Of a stretch of 64,000 nucleotides of DNA, positions 13,563 through 24,169 are shown piece by piece; position 1 is the stretch's first letter; every line of letters starts with the position of its first letter. The stretch lies in assembly GCA_035533475.1 (NCBI GenBank), contig DATLTS010000032.1:48327-112326 (forward strand), written 5' to 3'. Source of the DNA: Mycobacteriales bacterium (lineage in GTDB: Bacteria; Actinomycetota; Actinomycetes; DATLTS01). The position numbers and the translations under genes were made by a program. The notes beneath the pieces are model-generated. The model made no database searches, was not told the origin of the DNA, and worked only from the letters and a program-made list of their open reading frames with translations.

Positions 13563-14192
13563 CTATTCGGGCGTGGGGCGCCTCGGCAGACCGGCGGCGA
13601 GGACCTCGGCACCGACCGCAACCGTGTGTCCGGAGCCGGGCGCCGCCGCATGGCTACTCACCCAGCGCACCACCGTGTCCACGCTTCCCGCGCCGGCGTC
13701 ACGACCGGCAGCGTTCAGCAAGTCCGCGGCGGCGGAGCGCACGCTGCGCCACGTTCCCCCATCTCCCGGGGTCAGGAATGCGGCAAGCACCGCCGGCTCC
13801 TCGGTGGCGACCCGGCGCAGCGCCGGGTGACCCCCGACCCGGTCGGCGGCGAAAACGAGCGCCTCGGCAAGGTTGGTTCGGGCCAGCGCGGCGCACTCGT
13901 GACCGAGGTCAAGCACCGCCGCGTCGAGGGCCGCCCGGTAGACGTCGCCCTTGGTCCGGAAGTGGTTGTAGACAGTCGCCTTGGCGATCCCGGCGAGGGC
14001 GGCGATGTCGCCCATGGTCGTTCGCCGGCTGCCGTACTTCTCGACGGCACGGGCGGCACCGTCCAGCACGGCCGCCCGGGTTCGACCCATCGCATTGCCC
14101 GCGCGGCTTCGGGTGCCCCGGGCCCGGAGCGGTGCAGCCGACGGGTCAGCGACCGGCCCGCCGGTCGGGACGTGGCTGAGATCGGCCGACAC
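13563..14192 (-). CDS. TetR family transcriptional regulator
   Basis: The N-terminal HTH is clear: TTMGDIAALAGIAKATVYNHF, with the usual lead-in RTRAAVLDGAARAVEKYG. The ligand domain is helical and unassigned. I start at the GTG at 14192, 8 bases after the clgR stop, giving 209 residues; an ATG at 14090 would give 175 and begins right at the normal TetR N-terminus, so that start is also possible. It probably shares a transcript with clgR. The BNR/LPSTG protein gene lies 92 bases downstream on the same strand and is a possible target, but that is inference from position only. Confidence 0.85.
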   Translation of the reverse strand: MSADLSHVPTGGPVADPSAAPLRARGTRSRAGNAMGRTRAAVLDGAARAVEKYGSRRTTMGDIAALAGIAKATVYNHFRTKGDVYRAALDAAVLDLGHECAALARTNLAEALVFAADRVGGHPALRRVATEEPAVLAAFLTPGDGGTWRSVRSAAADLLNAAGRDAGAGSVDTVVRWVSSHAAAPGSGHTVAVGAEVLAAGLPRRPTPE

Positions 14193-14200
14193 GGCGACGG

Positions 14201-14524
14201 TCAGGCCGCGACGGCTGCGACGGAGGCGACCGGGCTGCCCACCGGCTGCCCGTCCGGCTGCCTCGCCGAGACCGGGACGCACGCCGGGGGTTCGGCGGCC
14301 GCGACCGCCTGGCCGACCTCGAAGAGCAGGTCGGACAGGCGGACCCCGAGGGCACCGCAAATGGCCGCCAGCAGCTCTGAGGACGGCTCCTTCTGACCGC
14401 GCTCCACCTCGGAGAGGTAGCCGAGAGAGATGCGCGCAACGGTCGAGACCTCACGCAGCGTCCGGGCCTGCTCCTGGCGGTGGCGACGGAGCGCGTCACC
14501 GAGCAGGCGGCGGAGCAGGATCAT
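14201..14524 (-). CDS. clgR: ClgR, XRE-type activator of Clp protease genes
   Basis: 107 residues from the ATG at 14524 ([10 protein letters not shown]), preceded by GGAGGAGGGAG. The HTH core, with [20 protein letters not shown], is nearly that of Streptomyces and mycobacterial ClgR. ClgR activates clpP1P2, lon and stress genes in those hosts. The protein ends in ...AAVAA; a terminal Ala-Ala is the degradation signal for ClgR itself in Streptomyces, so feedback by ClpP is likely kept here. Position beside cinA and pgsA matches other actinobacteria. TAGCGT at 14562-14567 (minus strand) is a possible -10 element. Confidence 0.93.
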   Translation of the reverse strand: MILLRRLLGDALRRHRQEQARTLREVSTVARISLGYLSEVERGQKEPSSELLAAICGALGVRLSDLLFEVGQAVAAAEPPACVPVSARQPDGQPVGSPVASVAAVAA

Positions 14525-14594
14525 CGGCCGCTCCCTCCTCCCGCGCAGAACCGAAACCATAACGCTACCGGGCCCCGGAACCGTCCCCACCGCG

Positions 14595-15857
14595 TCACCG
14601 GCCGGGATGCGCCGCCGGGCGGGTCAGCTCGCGGCGCAGCAGGTCGAGGGCCGCGATCGCGGCGTAGCGACGAACCCGCGCCCGATCGCCGGGCAGGCGT
14701 AACTCCCGGACTTCCCCGGCCTCCGGTCCGGCGAGCCCGATGTACACCGTGCCCGGCGGGCGTCCGTCTTGCGGGTCGGGCCCGGCCACCCCGGTCAGGG
14801 CGAGCCCGTAGGTGGCGGAGAGGCGATCCCGGACACCCGCGGCCATCGCCGCGGCGACCTGCGGGCTCACCGGGCCGTGGGCGTCGAGCAGCGGCTGCGG
14901 GACCCCGGCCAGACCGGCCTTGAGATCGGTGGCATAGACGATGAAGCCGCCCCGGAAGGTCTGCGACGCACCCGGTGCATCGGTGAGCAGGGCGCCCAGC
15001 AGGCCGCCGGTGAGCGACTCGGCGACCGCCACGGTTGCGGCGCGGCCGCGCAGCGCTGCGTGCACCACCCCCTCGAGGGTGTCGTCGTCGGCCCCGTACA
15101 CGGCATCGCCGAGCGCCGCACGGACCCGGATCTCGACCGGTGCGATCAACCGCTGGGCCTCCTCCCGGGTCCCCGCCTTCGCGGTGATCCGGACCCGGAC
15201 CTGGCCGCCACCGGCGAGGTAGGCGAGTGTCGGGTTCCCCGCCGGCTCGAGCTCGCGGTCGAGGTCGCCGAGCAACTCCGCGACGGCGGATTCGTAACGG
15301 CCGACGGTGCGCAGGGTTCGCGAGACGATGGCCGCCGGCTGCCCCCGGCTCAGCAGGTCGGGACGCACCGAAGCGAGGAACATCGCCTCCATCTCGTGCG
15401 GCACCCCAGGTAGCGCGTACACGACGCCGCCGAGCAACTCGAGTCGGACCCCGGGCGCGGTGCCCGCGGCGTTCGGCAGCGCGGTCGCACCGGTCGGGAG
15501 GTCCGCCTGCGACAGGTTCATTTCCGGCATGACCCGGCCGAGGGCGGCGTAGCGACCGCGCAGCTCATCCGCCAGCCGCTCGTCGCGGAACAGAGCGACC
15601 CCGGCCGCGCTGGCCAGGCCGAGCCGGGTCAGATCGTCTTGGGTCGGCCCCAGCCCGCCCGTGCAGAGCACGGCATCCGCCCGGCCGAGTCCAGCGGAGA
15701 CGGCCTCGGCGATCCGGGCGGCGTTGTCGCCGACGACGACGCTCGTCGTGACGTCCACGCCGATCTCGGCCAGCCGCCGCCCCAGCCACGCTGCGTTCGT
15801 ATTTGTGAGGTCGCCGAGCAGCAGCTCCGTCCCGATGGCCAGGAGTTCGACCCTCAC
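14595..15857 (-). CDS. cinA: CinA family protein (competence/damage-inducible, NMN deamidase type)
   Basis: 420 residues from the GTG at 15857, which overlaps the pgsA stop as GTGA. The N-terminal MoCF-like domain begins [16 protein letters not shown] and contains [12 protein letters not shown]. The C-terminal CinA domain, with [10 protein letters not shown] near residue 280, is the pyridine nucleotide amidohydrolase (PncC) part that deamidates NMN to NaMN in bacterial homologs. The N-terminal domain is linked to ADP-ribose pyrophosphatase activity in some CinA proteins. A longer open frame to 16172 overlaps pgsA and is not coding. The clgR gene follows after 70 bases. Confidence 0.95.
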   Translation of the reverse strand: MRVELLAIGTELLLGDLTNTNAAWLGRRLAEIGVDVTTSVVVGDNAARIAEAVSAGLGRADAVLCTGGLGPTQDDLTRLGLASAAGVALFRDERLADELRGRYAALGRVMPEMNLSQADLPTGATALPNAAGTAPGVRLELLGGVVYALPGVPHEMEAMFLASVRPDLLSRGQPAAIVSRTLRTVGRYESAVAELLGDLDRELEPAGNPTLAYLAGGGQVRVRITAKAGTREEAQRLIAPVEIRVRAALGDAVYGADDDTLEGVVHAALRGRAATVAVAESLTGGLLGALLTDAPGASQTFRGGFIVYATDLKAGLAGVPQPLLDAHGPVSPQVAAAMAAGVRDRLSATYGLALTGVAGPDPQDGRPPGTVYIGLAGPEAGEVRELRLPGDRARVRRYAAIAALDLLRRELTRPAAHPGR

Positions 15858-16513
15858 CGGTGGGCCGCCTCCGACGCTTCCTGCGGGCCGGGCCGTCGGG
15901 ACGGCGCCCGGCCGGCTCGGCGCAGTGTGCTGGCACGGGCGACGTAGTCCAGGCCGGTGAGGAGAGTCAGCCCGACCGCCACCGCCATCAGCCAGAACCG
16001 CAGCGAACCCAGCGCCCCGGACAGCGGCAGGATGTAGAGCCCGATCGCCATCGACTGCAGCAGCGTCTTGACCTTGCCGCCCCGGCTCGCCGGGATCACC
16101 CCGTGCCGGATCACGACGAACCGCAACACGGTGACCCCGATTTCGCGAGCCAACACCAGCCCGGTCACCCACCAGGGCAAGTCCCCCAGGGTCGACAGGC
16201 CGAGCAAGGCGGCTCCGATCAGCGCCTTGTCCGCGATCGGGTCCGCGATCTTGCCCACCTCGGTGACCAAGCCCCGGCTGCGGGCCAGCGCCCCGTCGAC
16301 CCGGTCGGTGATCGAGGCGACGGCGAACACGGCGAAGGCGGCGCTGCGCCAGCCCGTCGCCCGCTCGCCACCGGCGGCGAGGAAACCGGCGAAGACAGGG
16401 ACGAGCAGCAACCTCAGTAGGGTCAGCCCGTTGGCGATGTTCGCGACGCCGGCGCCGCTGGCGGGCGCTGCCGCCGGGTCAGGTGCGGCGGCAAGCGGGC
16501 CACCGGGGCGCAT
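15854..16513 (-). CDS. pgsA: CDP-diacylglycerol-glycerol-3-phosphate 3-phosphatidyltransferase
   Basis: 219-residue membrane enzyme for phosphatidylglycerophosphate synthesis. The CDP-alcohol phosphotransferase signature D-x2-D-G-x2-A-R-x8-G-x3-D-x3-D is intact, from DRVDGALAR to DPIAD. Several hydrophobic helices follow. The N-terminal 25 residues are Ala/Pro-rich and variable. The start codon overlaps the rimO stop and the stop overlaps the cinA start, so the three genes are translationally coupled. Another phosphatidyltransferase of the same superfamily (for example cardiolipin synthase) cannot be fully excluded, but the position beside cinA supports PgsA. Confidence 0.93.
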   Translation of the reverse strand: MRPGGPLAAAPDPAAAPASGAGVANIANGLTLLRLLLVPVFAGFLAAGGERATGWRSAAFAVFAVASITDRVDGALARSRGLVTEVGKIADPIADKALIGAALLGLSTLGDLPWWVTGLVLAREIGVTVLRFVVIRHGVIPASRGGKVKTLLQSMAIGLYILPLSGALGSLRFWLMAVAVGLTLLTGLDYVARASTLRRAGRAPSRRPGPQEASEAAHR

Positions 16514-17871
16514 CAGTGGCTCCCACCGGCGCCGAGCGGCCGAGCCACCAGGTCCACCCCACCGCTTGCGACTACCCGCGCCCGGACCAGATCTCCGACC
16601 GCGAATCCGGTGCCGAGCAACGTCGTGGAACCGTCCACATCCGGGGCCTGGTGGTCGGCGTGACCCTCTGCGGTGTCGGTAGCGACCGACTCGACGAGCA
16701 CGTTGACGACGTCGCCGACCCGGTCCTCGGCCCGTTGCGCGGTGAGTTGCTCGGCGAGGCCACCCACGCGTTCGAGGCGCCGGAGCCGGGTCTCCGCCCG
16801 CACCTTCCGGTCGAGCCCGGCGGCCTCGGTGCCGTCCTCGTCGCTGTAGCCGAAGACTCCGACCGCATCGAGCCGGGCCTCGACCAGGAAGCGGGTCAGG
16901 ACACCGACATCGGCCCGGGTCTCACCGGGGAAGCCGACGATGAAGTTGGAGCGGATCCCGGGGTTCGGCGCCAGCGAGCGGATCCGGCCGATCAGTTCCA
17001 GGAAGCGCTCGGCATCGCCGAAGCGACGCATCCGGCGCAGCACGTCCGCACTTGCGTGCTGAAACGACAGGTCGAAGTACGCGGCCACCCCAGGCGTCGT
17101 CGCCAGCACCTCGATCAGCCCGGGCCGCACCTCCGCCGGCTGCAGGTAGACCACCCGAACCCGTCGGACACCGGGCACCACGGCCAGCCGCGGAAGCAGC
17201 CGCTCCAGGGACCGCAGGTCCCCCAGATCCTTGCCGTACGACGTGGAGTTCTCGCTGACCAGGACCAGTTCCCGCACCCCTTGGCCGGCCAGCCACTCGG
17301 CCTCGGCCAGAACGTCCTCGGGCAACCGGGACACGAAGGACCCTCGAAACGACGGGATCGCGCAGAAGCTGCATCGACGGTCGCAGCCGGACGCCAGCTT
17401 CAGCGGCGCGACCGGGCCGTTGTCGAGCCGCTCGCGCGGGACCGGCGGTCCCGATGCCGGCCAGGACGCCTTCGGGACGACCGGCAACAACCGACGGTCG
17501 GCCGGCCGATGCGGGGGAATCGGACGACCGGCAAAGACGTCGTCCAGCCGGGCAGCGATGTCCGGGTAGGCGTCGAAGCCGAGCACCGCGTCCGCCTCCG
17601 GCAGCGCGTCCGCGAGCTGGGCGCCGTAGCGTTCGGCTAGGCAGCCGACCGCGACGACCTTGCGGCGGCCATCGGCAACCGCGAGCACCGAGTCGATCGA
17701 GTCCTTCTTCGCCGCGTCGATGAACCCGCAGGTGTTGACCACCACGGCGTCGGCACGGTCCGGATCGTCGGACAGCTGCCAGCCGGCTGCCGCGAGCCGC
17801 CCGGCTAGTTCCTCGGAGTCGACGTCGGCGCGACCGCAACCGACGGTGACGAACGTGACCGACCGGGTCAC
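16513..17871 (-). CDS. rimO: Ribosomal protein S12 methylthiotransferase RimO
   Basis: 452 residues from the GTG at 17871, 7 bases after the stop of the RodZ-like gene. Radical-SAM enzyme that methylthiolates an Asp of ribosomal protein S12. The UPF0004 cluster ligands are Cys12, Cys48 and Cys77; the radical-SAM CxxxCxxC is Cys163, Cys167 and Cys170 in [12 protein letters not shown]-terminal TRAM domain ends the protein. RimO is preferred over MiaB because of the N-terminal [16 protein letters not shown] start, the conserved gene position next to pgsA and the [13 protein letters not shown] core. In that N-terminal motif Gly12-Cys-type residues vary slightly from the common GCPKN form. Confidence 0.93.
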   Translation of the reverse strand: MTRSVTFVTVGCGRADVDSEELAGRLAAAGWQLSDDPDRADAVVVNTCGFIDAAKKDSIDSVLAVADGRRKVVAVGCLAERYGAQLADALPEADAVLGFDAYPDIAARLDDVFAGRPIPPHRPADRRLLPVVPKASWPASGPPVPRERLDNGPVAPLKLASGCDRRCSFCAIPSFRGSFVSRLPEDVLAEAEWLAGQGVRELVLVSENSTSYGKDLGDLRSLERLLPRLAVVPGVRRVRVVYLQPAEVRPGLIEVLATTPGVAAYFDLSFQHASADVLRRMRRFGDAERFLELIGRIRSLAPNPGIRSNFIVGFPGETRADVGVLTRFLVEARLDAVGVFGYSDEDGTEAAGLDRKVRAETRLRRLERVGGLAEQLTAQRAEDRVGDVVNVLVESVATDTAEGHADHQAPDVDGSTTLLGTGFAVGDLVRARVVASGGVDLVARPLGAGGSH

Positions 17872-17878
17872 CCGGCGA

Positions 17879-18670
17879 CTACCCGGCGCCGGTCTGCGCG
17901 GTCGGATCCCCGGGGGTAAAGGTATGCCGGTAGACGACGCCCCCACTCGACGACGACGGCGAGTGCAGGTCGTGACCGTTGACGATGAGGTCGACGACCG
18001 GCGCATTGCCGACGACCAGGGCGAGCGACTGCGGGTCGGTGAACAGTTTGGTCTGCCCGGGATTCACCAGGCCCTGGAACAGCGACGTGCCGGCGGAGTT
18101 GGTCACGCTCAACCAGGTTGTTCCGGTGAGGGCACGAAGTTCGATTGTGACGACGTTCGGATTGATCTGGGCCAGGGCTCCCGCCCCGGCCGGAGTCGGC
18201 TGGGCGCTCGCCGGGGGGGCGACCGTTTCGGTCGGGGTCGGGGGCGGGTTGGGCAGTCCGCTGCTGGCCAAGAGCGGCTTGTTGGTGTTGTGGCTGATCA
18301 GGTCGGCCGCCGCGAAGGCGATGATGAACAGCAGGCAGATCACCGCGGCCGCAGTCCAGTTGGGCTGCCGGCGGCGGCTGCGATGTTCGATTTCGGGGTC
18401 GAACGGCTGGATGGCCAGCGGAACGACCCCGCCGGGCGGCCCGCCTTGGCGTTTGTCGTAGTCGGCGATCAGCGGCTCGGGCTCCAGTCCCACGCTGTGC
18501 GCGATGCTGCGGATGTGGCCACGGGCATACACCGCGCCGCCACAGGGACCGAACTCGTCGGACTCGATCGCCCGGATCAGGGTGCCCCGGATCCTGGTCT
18601 GCCGGCTGACATCCTCGACCGTCAGCCCGCACTCCTCCCGCGCCTGGCTGAGCTGCTGTCCGATGGACAT
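17879..18670 (-). CDS. RodZ-like membrane protein with N-terminal helix-turn-helix
   Basis: 263 residues from the ATG at 18670. Residues 1-75 form an HTH_25-type domain (starts [20 protein letters not shown]); a single membrane helix is at about 120-143; the rest is a DUF4115-type beta domain that would face outside. This is the RodZ layout; RodZ links the cell-shape protein MreB to the membrane, while in actinobacteria the homolog between ftsK and rimO has no settled role. The linker is Pro/Thr/Ala-rich. Likely co-transcribed with rimO. A GGAGG site precedes the start at a rather long 12-base spacing. Confidence 0.85.
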   Translation of the reverse strand: MSIGQQLSQAREECGLTVEDVSRQTRIRGTLIRAIESDEFGPCGGAVYARGHIRSIAHSVGLEPEPLIADYDKRQGGPPGGVVPLAIQPFDPEIEHRSRRRQPNWTAAAVICLLFIIAFAAADLISHNTNKPLLASSGLPNPPPTPTETVAPPASAQPTPAGAGALAQINPNVVTIELRALTGTTWLSVTNSAGTSLFQGLVNPGQTKLFTDPQSLALVVGNAPVVDLIVNGHDLHSPSSSSGGVVYRHTFTPGDPTAQTGAG

Positions 18671-18767
18671 TGTGGGGAAGATCCTCCGACACTCGAGCGG
18701 CATCGCGCGGCGGACGCGGTCCGGCCCCGTGAGTCTAGAGCGGAATCCGATCTGTCGACAAAGCGGC

Positions 18768-21263
18768 TCAGTCGCTCGCGCGCAGGGTGAGCAGAATCGC
18801 GTCGAGCTCGTCCGGGCGGACGAGGACGTCCCGCGCCTTGGATCCCTCCGACGGCCCCACGATGCCCCGGGACTCCATCAGGTCCATCAACCGCCCGGCC
18901 TTGGCGAAGCCGACGCGCAGTTTGCGCTGGAGCATCGAGGTGGACCCGAACTGGGTCGTGACCACCAACTCGACCGCCTGACAGAGCAGGTCGAGGTCGT
19001 CGCCGATCTCCTCGTCGGCGTCCCGGCGGGTCTCATGACCGGCCAGGACTTCGGGGCGGTACTCCGGTTGGGCCTGGGCGGTGCAGTGCTTGACCACCGC
19101 GGCGATCTCGAGTTCGGAGACGAACGCGCCTTGCAGACGCACCGGCTTGCTCGCACCCATCGGGAGGAACAGGGCGTCGCCGAGCCCGACCAGCTTCTCC
19201 GCGCCCGGCTGGTCGAGGATGACCCGGCTGTCGGCGAGGCTCGCGGTGGCGAAGGACAGCCGGCTCGGGACGTTGGCCTTGATCAGGCCGGTGACGACGT
19301 CCACACTGGGCCGCTGCGTGGCGAGCACCAGATGGATGCCGGCGGCCCGGGCCAGCTGAGTGATCCGGACCACCGCGTCCTCGACGTCACGCGGTGCCAC
19401 CATCATGAGGTCGGCGAGCTCGTCGACGATGACCAGGATGTACGGGTAGGGCGTGTACACCCGCTCCGACCCGAGCGGAGCGCTGATCCGACCGGACCGC
19501 ACCGCCGCGTTGAACTCGTCGATGTGGCGCACACCGCTGGCCGCGAGGTCCTCGTATCGGAGGTCCATCTCCCGAACCACCCACTGCAGGGCTTCGGCTG
19601 CCTTCTTCGGGTTGGTGATGATCGGCGTGACCAGGTGCGGGATGCCCTGGTAATGGGTCAGCTCGACCCGCTTCGGGTCGATGAGCACCAGCCGGACGTC
19701 GTCCGGAGTCGCCCGGGACAGCACGGAGGTGATCAGGGTGTTTATGCAGGTCGACTTGCCGGCACCGGTCGCCCCGGCGACGAGGATGTGCGGCATCTTC
19801 GCCAGGTTGGCGACGATGAACCCGCCTTCGACGTCCTTGCCGAGGCCGACGAGCAACGGGTGATGATCCGCACCGGCTGCCGCGGAGCGCAGCACGTCGC
19901 CGAGGCTGACCAACTCTCGATCGGAGTTCGGGATCTCGATACCGATCGCCGACTTGCCCGGAATCGGGCTGATGATCCGCACGTCGGCGCTGGCCACGGC
20001 GTAGGCGATGTTCCGCGACAGTGCCGTGATCCGCTCCACCTTGACCGCCGGGCCGAGCTCGATCTCGTACCGGGTGACGGTTGGGCCACGGCTGAATCCC
20101 GTGACCGCGGCGTCCACCTCGAACTCGGTGAAGACGCCGGTCAGGGCCTCGATCACCGTCTCGTTCGCCTTGCTCCGGGCCCGCGGAGCACTGCCGGCTC
20201 GCAGCAGGGTGGCCGGCGGAAGCGCGTAACCACCGGCCAGGGCGAGTTGCTCGGCCCGAGCCGGCGGGGGCGTGTGCCCGGACGGGACGGGGCGCGGGAT
20301 CAGCACCGGGGCGGTGTCCGCGAACGGGTCCGCACCGTCCGGGCCGGGCCCGGCATCGTCATGCGACAGGCCGGCGCGCTGTTCACCGGGCTCGGTGGCC
20401 GCCATCGAGCCCTGCCGGCGCCGGGAGGGACGGCGCAGCCGCGGCGGGGCGGTCGCGCTCGGCTCGGCTGCTGCCTGCGCTGCCGGCTGGGCACGGTCTC
20501 GATGTAGCCGGGTCCGAAGCGCGCGGAGCCGCACGGGCACGGTGTGCAGCGGGGTGCCGGTCGCCACGAGCAGGCCGAACAGGGCAAGCAGCCCGAGGAG
20601 CGGGGCCGCGACGTAGCCGGTCAGGGCGCTGGCCAGGGGGGCGCCGGCGAGCAGCCCAAGCAGACCACCGGCGCCGGCCCGGCCGTGCGGATCGGTGGGC
20701 GCGCCATGGGCGAGATGAAGTAGGCCGAGCACACCGAGGCCGGTGAGCAGGAGCCCCAGGGTGAGCCGACCCCGGGCGCCCGCGTCGGTCGGCCGGCGCA
20801 GCAGCCGCCAGCCGGCCGCGCCGAACAGGACCGGGAGCGCCAACGCGCCGGAGCCGACGGCGAAGCGCCCGGTGGCCGCCACCGCGGCGCCGACCGGACC
20901 AGCCCCGTGAAACCACAGCCCGACCATGGTGACGACGCCGGCGCCGAGGGCCGCCAGGCCGAGCCCGTCCCGGCGATGCGCGGGATCCAGGTCGTGCGCG
21001 CCGTGACCGACATGGCGGACAGCCGCTCCGAGCGCATGCGCCGTGAGCAGCCAGATGCCGGCGAGCATCCGCCACAGCGCGCGGGCGAGCCGGACGCCGA
21101 GCCCGGGGCGCCGGCTGGCGGGTCGCCGCCTGGCGGGTCGCCGCTGCCCGGGCGAACGGGTGCGTGGCTTCGCGCGGGATTGTGATTTCGCGCGGGGCGC
21201 CGACCGACGCGCCGGCGCCGGTCGACCGGCGGGCACTCGGGTGCGGGTCACGGTCCCAGCCAT
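18768..21263 (-). CDS. ftsK: DNA translocase FtsK/SpoIIIE
   Basis: 831 residues. ATP-driven DNA pump for chromosome segregation at the division or sporulation septum. A basic, Arg/Pro/Ala-rich N-terminus (1-45) is followed by four membrane helices (about 60-215), a Pro/Ala-rich linker, the motor domain with Walker [10 protein letters not shown] near residue 497, and a C-terminal winged-helix gamma domain (about 765-831) that reads oriented DNA motifs. The total length is typical of actinobacterial FtsK. The minus-strand gene sits between a gene remnant after rnj and the RodZ-like gene. Confidence 0.97.
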   Translation of the reverse strand: MAGTVTRTRVPAGRPAPARRSAPRAKSQSRAKPRTRSPGQRRPARRRPASRRPGLGVRLARALWRMLAGIWLLTAHALGAAVRHVGHGAHDLDPAHRRDGLGLAALGAGVVTMVGLWFHGAGPVGAAVAATGRFAVGSGALALPVLFGAAGWRLLRRPTDAGARGRLTLGLLLTGLGVLGLLHLAHGAPTDPHGRAGAGGLLGLLAGAPLASALTGYVAAPLLGLLALFGLLVATGTPLHTVPVRLRALRTRLHRDRAQPAAQAAAEPSATAPPRLRRPSRRRQGSMAATEPGEQRAGLSHDDAGPGPDGADPFADTAPVLIPRPVPSGHTPPPARAEQLALAGGYALPPATLLRAGSAPRARSKANETVIEALTGVFTEFEVDAAVTGFSRGPTVTRYEIELGPAVKVERITALSRNIAYAVASADVRIISPIPGKSAIGIEIPNSDRELVSLGDVLRSAAAGADHHPLLVGLGKDVEGGFIVANLAKMPHILVAGATGAGKSTCINTLITSVLSRATPDDVRLVLIDPKRVELTHYQGIPHLVTPIITNPKKAAEALQWVVREMDLRYEDLAASGVRHIDEFNAAVRSGRISAPLGSERVYTPYPYILVIVDELADLMMVAPRDVEDAVVRITQLARAAGIHLVLATQRPSVDVVTGLIKANVPSRLSFATASLADSRVILDQPGAEKLVGLGDALFLPMGASKPVRLQGAFVSELEIAAVVKHCTAQAQPEYRPEVLAGHETRRDADEEIGDDLDLLCQAVELVVTTQFGSTSMLQRKLRVGFAKAGRLMDLMESRGIVGPSEGSKARDVLVRPDELDAILLTLRASD

Positions 21264-21322
21264 TGGGCCAGCCTAGCGGCTGGGTCTCACCAGCCCCGCC
21301 CGTCACAGCAGCGACACGCGTT

Positions 21323-21580
21323 TCAGCTTGCGGTGAGCCCGCCCCGTTCCGACGGGAGACGCCCCGCGTCGAAGCGTCCGGGGCCGGGGCTCGCCAGGCT
21401 TCCGGCGTCCCGGCGGGACACCCGGCGGAAGGTCGGTGCGGTCAGGCCTGCGGCAAGAGCGACGTGGATCGCGGCCTCATTGCCTTGGAGCGGCCACAAG
21501 CGCTCGGCCGGCTGGTAGCTGAGGATCTGACGGCAGCCAAGGGCACCGAGGCACTGCGCGATTCCAGCCAGTTTGCTTGC
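21323..21580 (-). pseudogene. Possible C-terminal remnant of an ABC-type membrane permease
   Basis: Directly after the rnj stop, the same minus-strand frame stays open for 85 codons with protein-like content and no plausible start codon. It includes LSYQPAERLWPLQ followed by a weak membrane-helix-like stretch and then RRVSRRDAG. From memory, YQPA-x-R-x-W-x-x-Q followed by a last helix and an RRR/RRD tail marks the end of a family of actinobacterial ABC-2-type permeases. Stop at 21323. The rest of this 317-base gap between rnj and ftsK shows no gene. This could be decay of an inserted gene, or chance in a GC-rich frame. Confidence 0.35.
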
Positions 21581-23266
21581 TCACAACTCGATGACGACCG
21601 GGATGATCATGGGCCGGCGGCGATAGGTGTCGTGGACCCACTTCCCGACCGTGCGCCGGACGATCTGCTGGAGCCCGATCGCATCGGCGACCCCCTGCGC
21701 GGCGGCCGCTTCGAGCGCGTCCTCGATCCGGGGCCGAACTCCGTCAAAGGCTGCGGAGTCCTCGTTGAAACCCCGGGCGAAGATTTCCGGGCCGCCCGAC
21801 ACCTTGCCGGTCACCGAGTCCATGACGACGACGATCGTGACGAAACCTTCGTCGCCAAGAATCCGGCGATCCTTGAGCGAGGCCTCTCCGACGTCACCCA
21901 CGGCGAGCCCGTCGACGTAGACGTAGCCGCACGGCACCTTGCCGACGATCGACGCCACGCCATCGACGAGGTCGACGACCACGCCGTCGTCGGCGAGCAC
22001 GATGCGCTCCGGTGGCACCCCGCTCGCGGTCGCGAGGGCGGCATGAGCTCGCAGGTGCCGCCACTCACCGTGGATTGGCATGACGTTCGAGGGCCGGGTG
22101 ATGTTGAGGACGTAGAGCAGCTCGCCGGCCGGCGCGTGGCCGGACACGTGGACCAGCGCGACTGTCTTGTGGATGACCGAAGCGCCCCACCGGGCCAGGC
22201 CGTTGACGACGCGGTACACCGCCGCCTCGTTTCCGGGGACCAGCGACGATGCGAGCACCACCGTGTCCCCGACCTCGATCCGCACCGGGTGGTCCCGGTT
22301 AGCCATCCGCGAAAGGGCGGACAGGGGCTCGCCCTGCGAGCCGGTCGAGATCAGCACGACCGATGCCGGATCGAGCTCATCGACCTCACGTGCGTCGACG
22401 ATCAGGTCCGGCGGCACGCTGAGGTACCCGAGGTCCCGGGCGATTCCCATATTGCGCACCATCGACCGGCCGATGAAGGCCACCCGGCGCCCGTGCAACG
22501 CGGCGGCGTCGAGCACCTGCTGCACTCGGTGCACGTGGCTCGCGAAGCAGGCGACGATGACCCGCCGACGTGCGGCCCGGAGCACCTCGTCGAGGACCGG
22601 CCGGATCTCGCGCTCGCTGGTGACGAACCCGGGGATCTCGGCGTTGGTGCTGTCGCTCATCAGCAGGTCCACGCCCTCCCGGCCGAGCCTGCCGAAACCG
22701 CCGAGGTCGGTGAGCCGGCCGTCCAGGGGCAGCTGGTCCATCTTGAAGTCACCGGTGTGCAGCACGAGCCCGGCCGCCGTCCGGATCGAGACCGCCAGCG
22801 CGTCCGGAATCGAGTGGTTGACCGCGAAGAACTCGCACTCGAACGGCCCGAAGCGGACGACGTCACCCTCGGCGACCACCCGCGCTTCGGGCACGATCCG
22901 ATGCTCGGTGAGCTTTCCCCGGAGGAAGGCGAGCGTGAGCTTGGAGCCGACGATCGGCAGGCCCCGACGCTCCCGGAGCAGGTACGGCACGCCACCGATG
23001 TGGTCCTCGTGGCCGTGCGTGACGATGACCGCCTCGACATCGGCCAACCGGTCTCGGATGTAACCGAAGTCGGGAAGGATGAGGTCTACTCCGGGCTGCT
23101 CGTCCTCCGGGAACAGCACGCCGCAGTCGACGATCAGCAGCCGGCCGGCGTGCTCGAAGACCGTCATGTTGCGGCCGATCTCCCCGAGCCCGCCCAGCGC
23201 AACGATGCGCAGGCCGCCCGTCGGCAGAGCAGGTGGCGCTCCCAGCTCGGGGTGCGGGTGGCTCAC
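21581..23266 (-). CDS. rnj: Ribonuclease J
   Basis: 561 residues from the GTG at 23266, which overlaps the dapA stop as GTGA. Metallo-beta-lactamase fold RNase with 5' exo- and endonuclease activity, needed for mRNA decay and rRNA maturation. The metal motif is HGHEDH at 84-89, followed by the beta-CASP domain and a C-terminal domain. The start IVALGGLGEIGRNM is diagnostic. A longer frame to 23644 overlaps dapA and is not coding. Gene order dapA-rnj-ftsK is that of Streptomyces. Confidence 0.97.
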   Translation of the reverse strand: MSHPHPELGAPPALPTGGLRIVALGGLGEIGRNMTVFEHAGRLLIVDCGVLFPEDEQPGVDLILPDFGYIRDRLADVEAVIVTHGHEDHIGGVPYLLRERRGLPIVGSKLTLAFLRGKLTEHRIVPEARVVAEGDVVRFGPFECEFFAVNHSIPDALAVSIRTAAGLVLHTGDFKMDQLPLDGRLTDLGGFGRLGREGVDLLMSDSTNAEIPGFVTSEREIRPVLDEVLRAARRRVIVACFASHVHRVQQVLDAAALHGRRVAFIGRSMVRNMGIARDLGYLSVPPDLIVDAREVDELDPASVVLISTGSQGEPLSALSRMANRDHPVRIEVGDTVVLASSLVPGNEAAVYRVVNGLARWGASVIHKTVALVHVSGHAPAGELLYVLNITRPSNVMPIHGEWRHLRAHAALATASGVPPERIVLADDGVVVDLVDGVASIVGKVPCGYVYVDGLAVGDVGEASLKDRRILGDEGFVTIVVVMDSVTGKVSGGPEIFARGFNEDSAAFDGVRPRIEDALEAAAAQGVADAIGLQQIVRRTVGKWVHDTYRRRPMIIPVVIEL

Positions 23267-24162
23267 CGCTGCGCCGCCGAACCGGGAACCTCGACGCCGG
23301 CGGCCAGCAGGTCCAACCGCAGAAGGTCGATCTCCGACTCGGTCGCGTCGACCAGCGGCGGGCGCACCGGGCCGGCCGGCTGGCCGAGCAGCGTCAGAGC
23401 CGCCTTGGCGAGGATTGCCCCCTGGGTTCGGAACATGCCGGTGTAGATCGGCAGGAGCTCCCGGTGGATGTTCGCGGCCCGGGTGAATTCCCCGGCCCCG
23501 AAGGCCGAAACCAGTTCGACCAACCGGCCCGCGACCACATGCCCGACGACGCTGACACAGCCGACCGCCCCGATTGAGAGCAGCGGCAGGTTGAGCACAT
23601 CGGTTCCGGAGTAGTACGCGAGGGACGAGCGGGCAAGCACCCAAGACGACGCCTCGAGGTCATCCTTCGCATCCTTGACCGCCACGATCCGCTCGTGCTC
23701 CCCAAGGCGGACCAGGGTGTCGGTCGCGACCGCGACGCCGGTGCGTCCGGGGATGTCGTAGATCATGACCGGCAGCCCGGTTGCATCGGCGATCGTCGTG
23801 AAGTGCTGGTACAGCCCGGCCTGCGGGGGCTTGTTGTAGTAGGGCGCGACGACGAGAAGTCCGTGCGCGCCGGCCTTCTCCATCAGCCGGGCCTGCGCGA
23901 CGCTGTGCGCGGTGTCGTTCGTGCCCGCGCCGGCGACGACCTGAGCCCGGTCGCCCACCGCCTCGACGACGGCGCGGACCAGCCGCTCTTTCTCCGCGTC
24001 TGTCGTGGCCGGCGACTCACCGGTCGTACCGTTGAGAACGATCCCGTCGTTGCCGGCGTCCACCAACCAGCCGGCCAGCCGTACGGCACCGTCGAGGTCA
24101 AGGGCGCCGTCCGGCGTGAACGGGGTGATCATGGCCGTCAGAACGCGGCCGAAGACGGTCAT
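23263..24162 (-). CDS. dapA: 4-hydroxy-tetrahydrodipicolinate synthase
   Basis: 299 residues from the ATG at 24162. Condenses pyruvate with aspartate semialdehyde in lysine and diaminopimelate synthesis. The TIM-barrel signatures are present: the active-site Tyr lies in MIYDIPGRTG and the Schiff-base Lys in VAVKDAKDD. A GTG nine bases upstream (24171) is in frame, but it lies inside a likely -10 element, so ATG is preferred. Followed by rnj with a 4-base overlap. dapB is only 3 kb away, separated by thyX and an iron module. Confidence 0.97.
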   Translation of the reverse strand: MTVFGRVLTAMITPFTPDGALDLDGAVRLAGWLVDAGNDGIVLNGTTGESPATTDAEKERLVRAVVEAVGDRAQVVAGAGTNDTAHSVAQARLMEKAGAHGLLVVAPYYNKPPQAGLYQHFTTIADATGLPVMIYDIPGRTGVAVATDTLVRLGEHERIVAVKDAKDDLEASSWVLARSSLAYYSGTDVLNLPLLSIGAVGCVSVVGHVVAGRLVELVSAFGAGEFTRAANIHRELLPIYTGMFRTQGAILAKAALTLLGQPAGPVRPPLVDATESEIDLLRLDLLAAGVEVPGSAAQR

Positions 24163-24169
24163 GGCCCCC

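Noticed and set aside
14193..14360. N-terminal extension of the TetR gene to 14360
   Set aside because: It would overlap clgR by about 160 bases, and the added residues are Arg/Gly/Pro-rich and unlike any TetR N-terminus.
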